A DNA stretch of 64,000 nt from an uncultured Pelagibacteraceae bacterium (lineage in GTDB: Bacteria > Pseudomonadota > Alphaproteobacteria > Pelagibacterales > Pelagibacteraceae). The notes under the pieces are model-generated. The model had not been told where the DNA came from. It saw only the letters and a list, made by a program, of their open reading frames with translations, and ran no database searches. Shown here one piece after another: positions 17,184 through 26,842 of the stretch; the first letter of the stretch is position 1, and every line of letters starts with the position of its first letter. Made by a program: the position numbers and the translations under genes. Location of the stretch: NCBI GenBank assembly GCA_902566365.1, contig CACFIH010000005.1, positions 1 through 64,000 on the forward strand. The letters run 5' to 3'.

Positions 17184-17556
17184 AAGTCACAACTCCCCAA
17201 ATAAAAACATCTTCTTCTTCATTAATTAAAATTCTATTTGAAAAATCTTTAGATCCAGATGTTAGAAATTTTTTATCTCTTTCTTGGACTAAAGTTTTAA
17301 CCACAAGCTCATCATGAACGTTTGCAATAACTGTTGAAAAATTTTTTGGCTTTAAACTTTTATCAACTACTAATAAATCCCCATCATTAATTCCAACATC
17401 AACCATAGATTTTCCCTGTACTCTGATGATGAAAGTAGCTGGAACATTTTTGATTAAATGCATGTTTAGATCGATATCTTCTTCGATATAATCAGTGGCA
17501 GGCGATGGAAAACCAGCGCCAGCTTTATGCAGATAATAAGGAATAGTGAGCTTCAT
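17161..17556 (-). CDS. umuD: UmuD, self-cleaving Pol V accessory subunit
   Basis: A 131-residue S24 peptidase-like protein. AGAGFPSPATDY near the N terminus holds the autocleavage bond (Ala14-Gly15). The catalytic Ser50 lies in VQGKSMVD and Lys87 in VVKTL, the same 37-residue spacing as in E. coli (S60/K97). RecA filaments trigger cleavage, and UmuD' then joins UmuC. It is the first gene of umuDC. The start codon abuts an inverted-complement copy of the alphaproteobacterial SOS motif, so LexA repression is expected. Confidence 0.95.
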   Translation of the reverse strand: MKLTIPYYLHKAGAGFPSPATDYIEEDIDLNMHLIKNVPATFIIRVQGKSMVDVGINDGDLLVVDKSLKPKNFSTVIANVHDELVVKTLVQERDKKFLTSGSKDFSNRILINEEEDVFIWGVVTYVIHSTY

Positions 17557-17603
17557 GTTCTTGTTTTGTTCTTATTTGTAGCGCAGTTATACAATGCAGT
17601 CAA
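17557..17603 (-). promoter_or_regulatory. SOS-type promoter and LexA box of umuDC
   Basis: Read on the minus strand, a -35 TTGACT (17598-17603), a 17-base spacer and a -10 TACAAA (17575-17580) are followed by GAACAAAACAAGAAC (17557-17571), a perfect match to the alphaproteobacterial LexA site GAAC-N7-GAAC. The box begins 3 bases after the -10 and ends at the base before the ATG, so it would cover the transcription start. The mRNA leader would be very short. Confidence 0.8.
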
Positions 17604-17715
17604 TAGGTTGTATTTTGAGTCCGTAATTGAATCAAAACTGAATCAAAACGTGAACATCAAAACTATATTTTGTATGCTTGTGGATAACTTTAACCAAGGA
17701 TAGTCTAAATAACTG

Positions 17716-18090
17716 ATGAAAGAGTTTTTTCAGATAGTAATCATGGTTTTTTTTGCCAGTGAAACTGTATTGGCTGATCATGGAACAATAGTTAAAGATC
17801 ATAAATATATCGTTCCCTGTATAATTATTTTGATTTTAAGTTTAGTTTATATTGTTGTATTTAATTATTTTGCAAATAGTGAAACTAAAAAAAAAAAATC
17901 ATATGATTTATTAGAAGGTTTTGCTTTTTTGACAGGTCCATTTTTATTTTTTGCTATTTCTTTAGTAGCTGCGTCTGTGTCGGGATTTATCTTATGGGGC
18001 TTTTATTTTTGGGAAGCAATTATTGGAATATTAATAGTTTGGGCTGTTGTAGCTGGTGGAATACTTCTTTTGGAAAAAAAATTAAAATAG
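17716..18090 (+). CDS. small membrane protein, unknown
   Basis: A 124-residue protein that I do not recognise. It has an N-terminal signal-like helix (MKEFFQIVIMVFFASETVLA), a helix YIVPCIIILILSLVYIVVFNYF, a short basic loop (SETKKKKSYD), then two further helices (GPFLFFAISLVAASVSG and FWEAIIGILIVWAVVAGGILLL) and a basic tail. Three or four membrane segments are predicted, with a periplasmic HGTIVKDHK loop after the first. It is 159 bases from the divergent umuD, so an SOS link cannot be excluded, but its start is far from the LexA box. Confidence 0.7.
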   Translation: MKEFFQIVIMVFFASETVLADHGTIVKDHKYIVPCIIILILSLVYIVVFNYFANSETKKKKSYDLLEGFAFLTGPFLFFAISLVAASVSGFILWGFYFWEAIIGILIVWAVVAGGILLLEKKLK

Positions 18091-18125
18091 TTGGAAATAA
18101 TTATAGAGGTTTTGTATAATATATT

Positions 18126-18287
18126 ATGACCAGTAAACAAGCGCAAAAAAAATTACAAAAAATTAATCAATTAACTTCTGAAGAAAGAGAATTTGTTAAA
18201 AGTACGTTTTTGTATGATTACTTAGTTTTAGTTGCTCATAAAGGAACAATTGATCCAAAAGGCTATTTGGATGATTCTGAATTTTAA
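18126..18287 (+). CDS. 53-residue acidic/basic soluble microprotein, unknown
   Basis: An ATG frame of 53 codons lies in the gap between the membrane protein and the GFA gene. The product has a basic helix (KQAQKKLQKINQL), then TSEEREFVKSTFLYDYLVLVAHKG, then a C-terminal acidic end (YLDDSEF). The composition is protein-like, with even use of charged residues, unlike random AT-rich translation. It ends 14 bases before the next start, where a GGAG element lies. No family is recognised. The C-terminal half may fold as a small helix pair. Confidence 0.55.
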   Translation: MTSKQAQKKLQKINQLTSEEREFVKSTFLYDYLVLVAHKGTIDPKGYLDDSEF

Positions 18288-18301
18288 TAATTGGAGATAA
18301 A

Positions 18302-18664
18302 TTGAAAAAATTAGTTTGCCATTGCGGAGCTGTAGAAGCAGAAATTAATTTAAATGGAGATTTAGCTAAAGTAATAAAATGTAATTGTTCTATTTGCAAA
18401 AGAAAAGGAGCAATTATGTCGATGGTAAAAAATGAGGATTTTAAAATTGTTAAAGGTGAAGAAAAATTAAAACTCTATCAGTTCCATTCAAAAGTTGCTA
18501 AACATTACTTTTGTTCTGAGTGTGGAATTTATACTCATCATAATCCAAGAATTAATCCAGCTATGACAGGATTTAATGTTGGGTGTGTTGATGAAATAAA
18601 CACTTTTGAAATGAAAGATGTGCCAGTAAACGACGGTCAAAATCATCCTTTAGATAAAAAATAA
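18302..18664 (+). CDS. GFA-family zinc protein
   Basis: A 120-residue member of the GFA (glutathione-dependent formaldehyde-activating / CENP-V) fold. The zinc cysteines are seen in CHCG (residues 6-9), CNCSICK (about 28-34) and CSECGIYTHH (about 71-80). Members bind zinc and sometimes glutathione; enzymatic formaldehyde activation is proven for few. The start codon is TTG, supported by GGAG 5 bases upstream. With methylated-compound oxidation common in SAR11, a formaldehyde role is attractive but not shown. Confidence 0.85.
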   Translation: MKKLVCHCGAVEAEINLNGDLAKVIKCNCSICKRKGAIMSMVKNEDFKIVKGEEKLKLYQFHSKVAKHYFCSECGIYTHHNPRINPAMTGFNVGCVDEINTFEMKDVPVNDGQNHPLDKK

Positions 18665-18669
18665 TTTTC

Positions 18670-19599
18670 ATGCAACAATTCAGCTTATGCTTTGTAAAGG
18701 TAAAAAAAGATTGTTTGAAGTTTATTAAATCTCAAGAGACAAAAGCTGACAAATTTAAGAATAAAGAAAGAATGATTAAATTGTTCCTAATTCCATTATG
18801 TTTTTGGATAAGTAAAAAGGCTGAAAAGAAAAAACCTTATTTTGTGGGTTTAGCAGGGGGTCAAGGAACAGGCAAAACTACAATTAGTTCTCTAATCAGA
18901 ATTATTTTAACTAAATATTTTAAATTAAATGTTTTTAGAATTTCAATAGATGACTTTTATAAAACAAGAAAAGAACGTAAAAATTTATCAAAAAGAGTTC
19001 ATTCCATGCTTATAACAAGAGGGGTCCCCGGAACACATGATATTGATATGATGTTAAATTTCTTTAAAAAAGCAAAAAGTAATAAATTTAAAAGACTAAA
19101 ATTACCAACATTTAATAAAGCTATAGATGATAGATTTAATAAAAAATACTGGTACGATTTAAAAGAAAGACCAGATGTAATTATATTTGAGGGATGGTGT
19201 GTTGGAGCGAAATCTGAAAAAAATAGCTCATTAAAGATAACAATAAATTCAATGGAGAAGGCTAAGGATCAAAAACAGATCTGGAGAAAATATGTCAACG
19301 ACCAATTGAAATCAAAATATAAAAAATTATATTCCCAATTGAATTGTTTAATTTATTTAAAAGCAAAAAATTTCAGTTTGCTCCAAAAATGGAGATTAAA
19401 ACAAGAGAGAAAACTTTGGGTAAAAAGTAAAGTAAAATCAAACTTAAAGATTATGAGTAGAGGGGATGTAATTAATTTTATGCAAACATATCAACGAATT
19501 ACTCAAAATATGTTTAGAAATATGCCTAAATATGCATCAATTATATTTAATTTAAACAGTAACCATCAAATCAAATCTGCAGTATATAAAAAGAGATGA
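18670..19599 (+). CDS. P-loop kinase, D-glycerate 3-kinase-like
   Basis: A 309-residue protein with Walker A GGQGTGKTT (residues 63-71), the IDDFYKTRKER segment that binds the acceptor in the uridine-kinase/GLYK fold, RGVPGTHDIDMM and the Walker-B-like VIIFEGWCVG. These features match D-glycerate 3-kinase of the plant-type class, which would make 3-phosphoglycerate from glycerate in photorespiratory-like or glyoxylate metabolism. Pantothenate and uridine kinases share the fold, so the substrate remains uncertain. It overlaps the TolC-like gene by 4 bases. Confidence 0.7.
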   Translation: MQQFSLCFVKVKKDCLKFIKSQETKADKFKNKERMIKLFLIPLCFWISKKAEKKKPYFVGLAGGQGTGKTTISSLIRIILTKYFKLNVFRISIDDFYKTRKERKNLSKRVHSMLITRGVPGTHDIDMMLNFFKKAKSNKFKRLKLPTFNKAIDDRFNKKYWYDLKERPDVIIFEGWCVGAKSEKNSSLKITINSMEKAKDQKQIWRKYVNDQLKSKYKKLYSQLNCLIYLKAKNFSLLQKWRLKQERKLWVKSKVKSNLKIMSRGDVINFMQTYQRITQNMFRNMPKYASIIFNLNSNHQIKSAVYKKR

Positions 19600-20891
19600 A
19601 ACTATTTTTTAAGATTTTATTCATAATTGTTTTTTTAACAGGATCTGGTTTTGCAGAGACTTTTAATTCTGCATTAAAAAGAGCATATGAAACAAACCCA
19701 GAATTAAATGCAGAAAGAGAAAGTATAAGTATTTCTGAACAAGAATTAAAAATTTCAATTAGTTCTTATTTACCCAAAATTACTTTAGAGGGTACAAAAA
19801 GTGAGGAAGATACTGAAAAATTAACAAATAGAGATGGTTCAAATGCATCTATTACAGACGTAGATCCCTCAACAAAATCATTTAAAATTTCACAAACATT
19901 AATTGATTTTGGTAGAGGTGCTGAGTTAGCAAAAAGTAAAATTGGAATAAGTTTAGCAAAAGCTAAACTTTTAAAAAAAGAGCAGGAAATTTTGTATAAA
20001 GCTGTAGAAGCTTATACGAGCTTAATTACTGCAAAAGAAAAATTAGATATTAATGTATCAAATGTAAATTTATTAGAGCAACAAGTAGAAACTGACAAAA
20101 TAAGATTAGAGAGAGGTCAGATAACTTTATCTGATGTTGCTCAGTCAGAATCCTCTTTAGCAGAAGCTCAAGCAAAACTAATTAAAGCCGAGAATGACTT
20201 GTTAACAAGCAGATTAAACTATGAAAATGTAATTGGAAAACTTAATAATATAGAAAATTTAAATAAAAACTCAATAAACGATATTGTTTTGCCAAACCAA
20301 TTAAGTGAAGCAATTGAAATATCAAAAAAAAAAAATCCAGATCTTATTATTTCTAAACTTGAATATGAACAAGCAAAAAAAGATACCATCAGTGCTAAAT
20401 CAGATTTAGCACCATCAGCAGAACTGTCATTTGACAGATCAACCACTGAAGATTTAAGTTCTACATATGATGAAAGGGAAAAAGACATATTGAAAGCAAC
20501 TATAACATGGCCATTTTTTTCTGGCGGAAAAAATATTGCTAATTTAAATAAAAACAAAAGTGCAGAAACACAAAAAGGTTTATTATTAGATAATTCTATT
20601 AAAAAAAATCAAACAGATGTTGCAAGTGCATGGTCAACATATCAATCAAATAAAAGTTTGTTAAACTCTGTTCGTGCACAAGTTAATGCTGCCGAAATAG
20701 CCAATGAAGGTATTGTTGCAGAATACAACAGTGGCTCAGATAGAACTACTTTAGAGGTTATTCAGTCTAATTCTTTATTATTAAATGCTCAGATTTCATT
20801 AGCAGAATCGGAGAAAAATTATATTCTTTCTCAATTTAATCTTCTTAAGTCTATTGGATTGCTAAATAGCGAAAACTTAAAAATAAGGTAA
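19596..20891 (+). CDS. tolC: TolC-family outer-membrane channel
   Basis: A 431-residue protein with a signal peptide (KLFFKILFIIVFLTGSGFA), then two repeats of long coiled helices and short beta strands typical of the trimeric TolC tunnel. TFNSALKRAYETNPELNAERES, the repeat-1 opening, and PSAELSFDRSTTEDLSSTYD, repeat-2 strands, are seen. NSGSDRTTLEVIQSNSLLLNAQ is the family C-terminal helix signature. It exports toxins or proteins together with inner-membrane pumps that are not in this window. The ATGA overlap couples it to the kinase gene, a mixed operon without evident logic. Confidence 0.9.
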   Translation: MKLFFKILFIIVFLTGSGFAETFNSALKRAYETNPELNAERESISISEQELKISISSYLPKITLEGTKSEEDTEKLTNRDGSNASITDVDPSTKSFKISQTLIDFGRGAELAKSKIGISLAKAKLLKKEQEILYKAVEAYTSLITAKEKLDINVSNVNLLEQQVETDKIRLERGQITLSDVAQSESSLAEAQAKLIKAENDLLTSRLNYENVIGKLNNIENLNKNSINDIVLPNQLSEAIEISKKKNPDLIISKLEYEQAKKDTISAKSDLAPSAELSFDRSTTEDLSSTYDEREKDILKATITWPFFSGGKNIANLNKNKSAETQKGLLLDNSIKKNQTDVASAWSTYQSNKSLLNSVRAQVNAAEIANEGIVAEYNSGSDRTTLEVIQSNSLLLNAQISLAESEKNYILSQFNLLKSIGLLNSENLKIR

Positions 20892-20924
20892 TTATTGAGT
20901 TTTTATGCTTAAATTAAATTAATC

Positions 20925-20952
20925 TTGCTAATGAGAACAAAATGTGTACATT
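20925..20952 (+). promoter_or_regulatory. probable recA promoter with LexA-like box
   Basis: A -35 TTGCTA, a 16-base spacer and a -10 TACATT can be drawn. Inside the spacer and -10 lies GAACAAAATGTGTAC (20935-20949), matching GAAC-N7-GAAC with one mismatch (GTAC). The first eight bases equal the umuD box. Repressor binding there would block polymerase. The mismatch leaves some doubt. Confidence 0.6.
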
Positions 20953-20998
20953 TATTTTATGATTCGAATGTTAAAAAACGTAATAAAAGAGGCTAAAA

Positions 20999-22147
20999 AT
21001 GACAAAAAATAACTTAAAAGTAGTTAAGTCTACAAAAGATCAGGAATTGGAAAATAAAGAGAAAAATAAGGCTTTAGAAGCAGCGATCAGTCAAATTACA
21101 GATAATTTTGGAAAAGGTTCAGTTATGAAGCTAGGCCAAAAAAGAGCAATGGATATTGAGTCAATATCTACTGGTTCTTTAAGCTTGGATTTAGCTCTAG
21201 GAATAGGTGGATTACCTAAAGGAAGAATTATTGAAGTTTACGGACCAGAGTCCTCTGGAAAAACAACATTAGCATTACAAGTTGTTGCTGAAGCTCAAAA
21301 AGCAGGCGGTATCTGTGCATTCGTTGATGCTGAACATGCGTTAGATCCAGTTTATGCTAAAAAATTAGGTGTAAACACTGAAGAACTTTTAATTTCTCAA
21401 CCAGATGCCGGTGAACAAGCTCTAGAAATAGCTGATACGTTAGTAAAATCAGGCTCTATTTCAGTAATAGTAATTGATTCTGTTGCAGCTTTAACTCCTA
21501 AAGCTGAAATCGAAGGTGAGATGGGAGATCATCATGTTGGTCTTCAATCAAGATTAATGAGTCAGGCTTTAAGAAAATTAACAAGTTCAATTTCAAATAC
21601 AAATACAATGATGATTTTCATTAACCAAATTAGAATGAAAATTGGAGTTATGTTTGGAAGTCCTGAAACTACATCAGGTGGAAATGCACTTAAATTTTAT
21701 TCATCTGTAAGAATGGACATTAGAAGAATTGGTGCCATCAAAGACAAAGATGAAATTATTGGAAATACCACTAGAGTAAAAGTAGTTAAAAATAAAGTTG
21801 CACCACCATTTAAAGTTGTTGAGTTTGATTTAATGTATGGAAGAGGTATTAGCAAAATGGGTGAGTTAGTAGATCTAGGTGCCAAAGCTGATATTATTGA
21901 AAAATCAGGTGCATGGTATGCTTACAAGGGTGAAAAAATTGGTCAAGGTAGAGAAAATGCCAAAACTTACCTTGCTCAAAATCCTAAAATTGCTGCAGAA
22001 ATAGAAATGGCAATTAGAGAAAAAGCAGGAGTGATTTCAGAGAAAATCGAGGGAAATCCACTAGATCCTGAAAAAATTGAAAAAGAAAAGAAGGTAGCTG
22101 AAAAAGAACAAGCTAATAAAGAAGCTACTCCTCCTAAAAAGAACTAG
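20999..22147 (+). CDS. recA: RecA recombinase
   Basis: ATP-dependent strand-exchange protein, and SOS coprotease that stimulates LexA and UmuD cleavage. Of 382 residues, the Walker [10 protein letters not shown] is near residues 82-90, [10 protein letters not shown] is the Walker B region, and the L1/L2 loops are at [13 protein letters not shown] and [14 protein letters not shown]. The N-terminal helix is preceded by a basic leader, and the C-terminal tail is rich in Lys/Glu, which is usual. AAGAGG lies 6 bases before the ATG. A hairpin follows the gene. Confidence 0.99.
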   Translation: MTKNNLKVVKSTKDQELENKEKNKALEAAISQITDNFGKGSVMKLGQKRAMDIESISTGSLSLDLALGIGGLPKGRIIEVYGPESSGKTTLALQVVAEAQKAGGICAFVDAEHALDPVYAKKLGVNTEELLISQPDAGEQALEIADTLVKSGSISVIVIDSVAALTPKAEIEGEMGDHHVGLQSRLMSQALRKLTSSISNTNTMMIFINQIRMKIGVMFGSPETTSGGNALKFYSSVRMDIRRIGAIKDKDEIIGNTTRVKVVKNKVAPPFKVVEFDLMYGRGISKMGELVDLGAKADIIEKSGAWYAYKGEKIGQGRENAKTYLAQNPKIAAEIEMAIREKAGVISEKIEGNPLDPEKIEKEKKVAEKEQANKEATPPKKN

Positions 22148-22173
22148 AATTAAAGGTCATCTTTAAATTGTAA

Positions 22174-22200
22174 AAAGGCGCTTATTATAAGCGCCTTTCC
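22174..22200 (+). terminator. hairpin after recA
   Basis: An 11-bp perfect stem (AAAGGCGCTTA / TAAGCGCCTTT) around TTA, 26 bases after the recA stop. It lacks a long T run (TTTCCCCCTT follows), so it may be a weak terminator or a 3'-end stabiliser between recA and alaS. Confidence 0.75.
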
Positions 22201-22248
22201 CCCTTAGCACTATCTAGACATACAACAAAAAAGCTGTATTTTAAAAAT

Positions 22249-24915
22249 ATGGCTCAAAAATCGTTAAATCAGATAAGAGAAACGTTCTTAAAATACTTTG
22301 AAAAGAATGATCATAAAATTGTTGAGTCTAGTAATTTAGTACCAAACAATGATCCAACATTGATGTTTGCAAATTCTGGTATGGTTCAATTTAAAAATGT
22401 ATTCACAGGTTTAGAAAAAAAAGACTATCAAAGAGCAACTACTTCACAAAAATGTGTAAGAGCTGGTGGAAAACATAATGATTTAGAAAATGTTGGTTAT
22501 ACACCTAGGCACCATACATTTTTTGAAATGCTGGGAAATTTCTCATTTGGTGATTATTTTAAAGAAAAGGCAATTCATTATGCTTGGGATTTAATTACAA
22601 AAGATTTTGGAATAGATAAGAATAGACTTTATGTAACAGTATTTCATGAAGACGATGAGGCTTTTAATTTCTGGAAGAAAATAGCCGGTTTAAGTGATGA
22701 TCGAATTATCAGAATTGCAACATCAGATAATTTTTGGTCTATGGGTGAAACAGGACCATGTGGCCCTTGTTCAGAAATTTTTTATGATCATGGAGATCAT
22801 TTAAAAGGTGGATTGCCAGGAACAAAAGATGAGGACGGAGATCGTTTTATTGAAATATGGAATTTAGTTTTTATGCAATATGAGCAAGTAACAAAAGACA
22901 AAAGAATAAATTTACCTAAACCTTCTGTTGATACTGGTATGGGTTTAGAGAGAATTGCAGCTCTTTTACAAGGAACGCATGATAATTATGAAACTGATCA
23001 TTTTAAAAAATTAATTCAATCAACTTCAGATATTGTTAAGAAAAAACCTGATCAAAAAAATCTTTCGAGTTTTAGGGTCATAGCTGATCATTTAAGGGCA
23101 AGCTCTTTTTTGATTGCTGAAGGAGTTTTGCCGTCTAATGAAGGTAGAGGTTATGTTCTTAGAAGAATTATGAGAAGAGGGATGAGACATTCACATTTAT
23201 TAGGATCTAAAGAACCAGTATTTTATAATTTGTTTGATACGTTGAAAAATGAAATGTCTGGCAATTATCCAGAATTAAAAAGAGCAGAGTCATTGATTAA
23301 AGAAACCCTAAGAATGGAAGAAGAGAAATTCTTAGTTCTTTTAGATAGAGGTATAAAAATTTTAAATGATGAGATCTCCAAAATAGATAAAGTGCTTCCT
23401 GGTGATGTTGCTTTTAAATTATACGATACCTATGGTTTTCCATTAGATCTTACTGAGGATATCTTAAGAAACAAATCTCTTTCTATTGATACAAAAAAAT
23501 TTCAATCTTTGATGAAAGAAAGTAGAGAACTTGCTAAAAAAAATTGGAAAGGTTCTGGAGATGCTACAGTTGAAGATATTTGGTTTGGTATTAGAGATAA
23601 ATTAGGTGCTACAGAATTTTTGGGCTATGAAACAAACCAAGCTGAAGGGGTAATCCTATCTTTACTTAAAGATAATAAAGAAGTTAAAGAATTAAAATCA
23701 AATGATGAAGGAATGATTATAACAAATCAAACACCTTTTTATGGGGAATCTGGTGGTCAGGTTGGAGATTCAGGTGAAATTATTTCTGGAAATTTTAAGT
23801 TTGAAGTCAATGATGTTCAAAAAAAACTAGGAGATCTATTTGTTCATTACGGTAAAGTTACTAATGGTTCAGTAAAGTTAAATGATAGTGTTGAAATGAA
23901 AATAAATGAGACAAGGAGAAATGACACAAGAGCGTATCATTCAGCTACTCATTTATTACATGAATCTTTAAGAAGGGTTTTAGGTACTCATGTTACACAA
24001 AAAGGATCTTTAGTAGAACCAACCCGCTTAAGATTTGACTTTAGTCACATGAAACCGATTTCAAATGAAGAAATAGATAAAATAGAGTCTTTTGTGAATT
24101 CGATGGTTTCAAAAAAATCAGATGTTAGAACTAGGCTTATGACACCAGATGAAGCTGTTGAGAATGGTGCATTAGCGCTTTTTGGTGAAAAATATGGTGA
24201 TGAAGTGAGAGTGCTTTCGATGGGTGATGATAATGGGAAGTATTTTTCAACTGAATTATGTGGTGGAACACACGTTAAAAACACAGGTGATATTGGTAAA
24301 TTTAAAATTACAAACCAATCTTCAATTGCAGCAGGAGTAAGAAGAATAGAAGCTTTGAGAGATAAACAATTAGAAGAATATCTAAAAAATAAAGAAAAAT
24401 TATCAAATCTATCATCAGAAAAAAATGATGAGTTAATAAAAGAATTAACTAAAAAAATAATTAGTCTAGGGGGTAAACCAACTTTAGATCAAACAGATCA
24501 AAAATTTTTGATAAAAAATTTAACAAAACAACTAGATACTTTATCAGTGAAATCTATTCTTAGTGATAAATCAAAAAATAGAGTTAACGATGAAGAAATT
24601 AAGGGTATAAAAATAAGATTTCAAAATGTTGAGGGTTTACCATCAAAAGAATTGAGAAAACTTGTAGATAATGGGAAGAAAGATTTAGGTGAGGGAATTG
24701 TAGTAGTTTTTGCAAGTAAAGATGACAAAGTAGGTGTTGCTGTTGGTATAACAGATAAACTAACTAATAAATTTGATGCAGTAAAATTTGTAAAATTAAG
24801 TTCTGAGATTATTGGCGGTCAAGGAGGTGGGGGCAGAAAAGACTTTGCTCAAGCAGGTGGCCAAGACCAAAGTAAGATTCATGAAGCTTTCGAAAAAATT
24901 AAGTCTTTAATTTAA
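22249..24915 (+). CDS. alaS: alanyl-tRNA synthetase
   Basis: Class II synthetase of 888 residues. The catalytic core begins with [20 protein letters not shown] and [11 protein letters not shown]. Motif 2 is visible as [19 protein letters not shown], with motif 3 in [13 protein letters not shown]. The editing domain shows the zinc ligands HSATHLLH and CGGTHV, needed to clear Ser-tRNA and Gly-tRNA. The C-terminal glycine-rich [16 protein letters not shown] (near 870) is the C-Ala domain. The stop overlaps the opposing icd by 9 bases. Confidence 0.98.
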   Translation: MAQKSLNQIRETFLKYFEKNDHKIVESSNLVPNNDPTLMFANSGMVQFKNVFTGLEKKDYQRATTSQKCVRAGGKHNDLENVGYTPRHHTFFEMLGNFSFGDYFKEKAIHYAWDLITKDFGIDKNRLYVTVFHEDDEAFNFWKKIAGLSDDRIIRIATSDNFWSMGETGPCGPCSEIFYDHGDHLKGGLPGTKDEDGDRFIEIWNLVFMQYEQVTKDKRINLPKPSVDTGMGLERIAALLQGTHDNYETDHFKKLIQSTSDIVKKKPDQKNLSSFRVIADHLRASSFLIAEGVLPSNEGRGYVLRRIMRRGMRHSHLLGSKEPVFYNLFDTLKNEMSGNYPELKRAESLIKETLRMEEEKFLVLLDRGIKILNDEISKIDKVLPGDVAFKLYDTYGFPLDLTEDILRNKSLSIDTKKFQSLMKESRELAKKNWKGSGDATVEDIWFGIRDKLGATEFLGYETNQAEGVILSLLKDNKEVKELKSNDEGMIITNQTPFYGESGGQVGDSGEIISGNFKFEVNDVQKKLGDLFVHYGKVTNGSVKLNDSVEMKINETRRNDTRAYHSATHLLHESLRRVLGTHVTQKGSLVEPTRLRFDFSHMKPISNEEIDKIESFVNSMVSKKSDVRTRLMTPDEAVENGALALFGEKYGDEVRVLSMGDDNGKYFSTELCGGTHVKNTGDIGKFKITNQSSIAAGVRRIEALRDKQLEEYLKNKEKLSNLSSEKNDELIKELTKKIISLGGKPTLDQTDQKFLIKNLTKQLDTLSVKSILSDKSKNRVNDEEIKGIKIRFQNVEGLPSKELRKLVDNGKKDLGEGIVVVFASKDDKVGVAVGITDKLTNKFDAVKFVKLSSEIIGGQGGGGRKDFAQAGGQDQSKIHEAFEKIKSLI

Positions 24916-26121
24916 TTTCTTTTTAAGGTTTTGATCTATTACATCTAAAAATTGATTTGTAGTTAAATATTTACTAGATGGACCAATTAATATTGCAAGA
25001 TCTTTTGTCATTGATCCACTTTCAACACATTCAATACAAACCTTTTCTATAGTATTTGCAAATTTAATTAATTCATCATTTCCATCCAGTTTACCTCTAT
25101 GTGCCAATCCTCTTGTCCATGCAAAAATTGAGGCAATAGGGTTTGTTGACGTTTCTTTGCCCTGTTGATGCATTCTGTAGTGTCTCGTAACAGTTCCATG
25201 AGCAGCCTCTGCCTCCATTATTTTTCCATCTGGTGTTAATAACGTACTAGTCATTAAACCTAATGAGCCATAACCTTGTGCCATAGTATCTGATTGCACA
25301 TCACCATCATAGTTTTTACATGCCCAAATATATTTTCCACTCCATTTCATTGCACAAGCTACCATGTCGTCGATAAGCCTATGTTCATATGTAATTTTAG
25401 TTTCTTCAAATTTTTTCTTAAATTCATTATTAAATACTTCTTCAAAAATATCTTTAAATCTACCATCATATCTTTTTAGAATTGTATTCTTTGTAGATAG
25501 ATAAACTGGCCATTTTTTAATCAATCCATAACTAAAACAAGATCTTGCGAAGTCTTCAATTGATTTATCTAAATTATACATTGAAAGCGCTACACCTGGA
25601 CCAGTAAAATTAAATACTTCATGTTTGATCTCTTTTTTACCATCTTCTGAAGTCCACTTAATTTCCATTTTTCCTCTACCAGGAACTTTAAAATCAGTTG
25701 CTCTATATTGATCTCCAAAAGCATGTCTTCCTATTACTACAGGGTCTGACCATGATGGAACTAATTTTGGAATATTTGAACAAATTATTGGTTCTCTAAA
25801 GACTGTACCTCCGATAATATTTCTTATCGTTCCATTTGGAGATCTCCACATTTTTTTAAGTTTAAATTCATCCATACGTGCTTCATCAGGAGTAATAGTT
25901 GCACATTTGATTCCAACTCCAATTTTTTTTATAGCATTAGCAGAATCAATAGTTATTTGATCATCAGTATTATCTCTACTTTTCATCCCAAGATCGTAAT
26001 ATTCAATTCCTAAATCAAGATATGGAAGGATTAGTTTATTCTTGATAAATTCCCAGATTATTCTGGTCATTTCATCGCCATCTAACTCTACAATAGGGTT
26101 TTTAACGTTAATTTTACTCAC
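24907..26121 (-). CDS. icd: NADP-dependent isocitrate dehydrogenase
   Basis: Oxidative decarboxylation of isocitrate to 2-oxoglutarate in the TCA cycle. The 404 residues are of the eukaryote-like homodimeric class rather than the E. coli class. [19 protein letters not shown] opens the fold, [21 protein letters not shown] carries substrate arginine/serine residues, [28 protein letters not shown] has metal aspartates, and the NADP loop includes [12 protein letters not shown]. It stands alone, divergent from psd with 73 bases between. Confidence 0.96.
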   Translation of the reverse strand: MSKINVKNPIVELDGDEMTRIIWEFIKNKLILPYLDLGIEYYDLGMKSRDNTDDQITIDSANAIKKIGVGIKCATITPDEARMDEFKLKKMWRSPNGTIRNIIGGTVFREPIICSNIPKLVPSWSDPVVIGRHAFGDQYRATDFKVPGRGKMEIKWTSEDGKKEIKHEVFNFTGPGVALSMYNLDKSIEDFARSCFSYGLIKKWPVYLSTKNTILKRYDGRFKDIFEEVFNNEFKKKFEETKITYEHRLIDDMVACAMKWSGKYIWACKNYDGDVQSDTMAQGYGSLGLMTSTLLTPDGKIMEAEAAHGTVTRHYRMHQQGKETSTNPIASIFAWTRGLAHRGKLDGNDELIKFANTIEKVCIECVESGSMTKDLAILIGPSSKYLTTNQFLDVIDQNLKKKLN

Positions 26122-26194
26122 TTTATTACTATCTTAATAATTGAATTTCGTGATTTTATATACATATTAATGAAAAATTATCAAATAGAAGAAT

Positions 26195-26842
26195 ATGTTT
26201 AGCAAAATATTTCCACCAATACACGCTGAAGGGTATAAATTTTTAGTTATTTCAGGACTAATAACAATCGTTTTTTATATATTTAGTTCTTTCCTAGGTT
26301 TAATAGGTTTGGTTTTTACTATTTGGGTTTATTATTTTTTTAGAGATCCAGAAAGAATTATCATTAATGACGATAACTACCTTGTAAGCCCAGCTGATGG
26401 AGAAATTATTAAAGTAGAAGAAGTTGATGGACCAATTGAGCTAGGATTAGAAAATAAAAAATTTAAGAAAATTAGTATTTTTATGAATGTTTTTGACTGC
26501 CATGTTAACAGAACTCCCTGTAGTGGAAAAATCGAGGAAATTTTATATAAACCAGGAAAGTTCTTTAATGCATCATTAGATAAAGCTAGCACTGATAACG
26601 AGAGAAATTATTACAAAATTAAAGACTTACAAAATAACGATATATTATTAGTGCAAATTGCTGGTTTAGTTGCTCGAAGAATTGTTTGTGAGTCAGATAA
26701 AAATCAAGATTTAAAGCAAGGTGATAGAATAGGAATGATTAGATTTGGAAGCAGAGCAGATGTGTATTATGAAAATTATGAACCTTTAGTCAAAGTGGGT
26801 CAAACTGCTATTGCTGGAGAAACTCTTTTAGCTAAAAAATAA
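26195..26842 (+). CDS. psd: phosphatidylserine decarboxylase
   Basis: Makes phosphatidylethanolamine. It is a 215-residue short-type enzyme with a membrane-anchoring N terminus (two helices up to about residue 50). The self-processing site is in IRFGSRADVYY, where cleavage before the serine creates the pyruvoyl group. VSPADGEI and VFDCHVNRTPCSGKIE are the conserved catalytic blocks, including His. Its stop overlaps by one base the start of pssA, the previous step of the same pathway. Confidence 0.95.
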   Translation: MFSKIFPPIHAEGYKFLVISGLITIVFYIFSSFLGLIGLVFTIWVYYFFRDPERIIINDDNYLVSPADGEIIKVEEVDGPIELGLENKKFKKISIFMNVFDCHVNRTPCSGKIEEILYKPGKFFNASLDKASTDNERNYYKIKDLQNNDILLVQIAGLVARRIVCESDKNQDLKQGDRIGMIRFGSRADVYYENYEPLVKVGQTAIAGETLLAKK

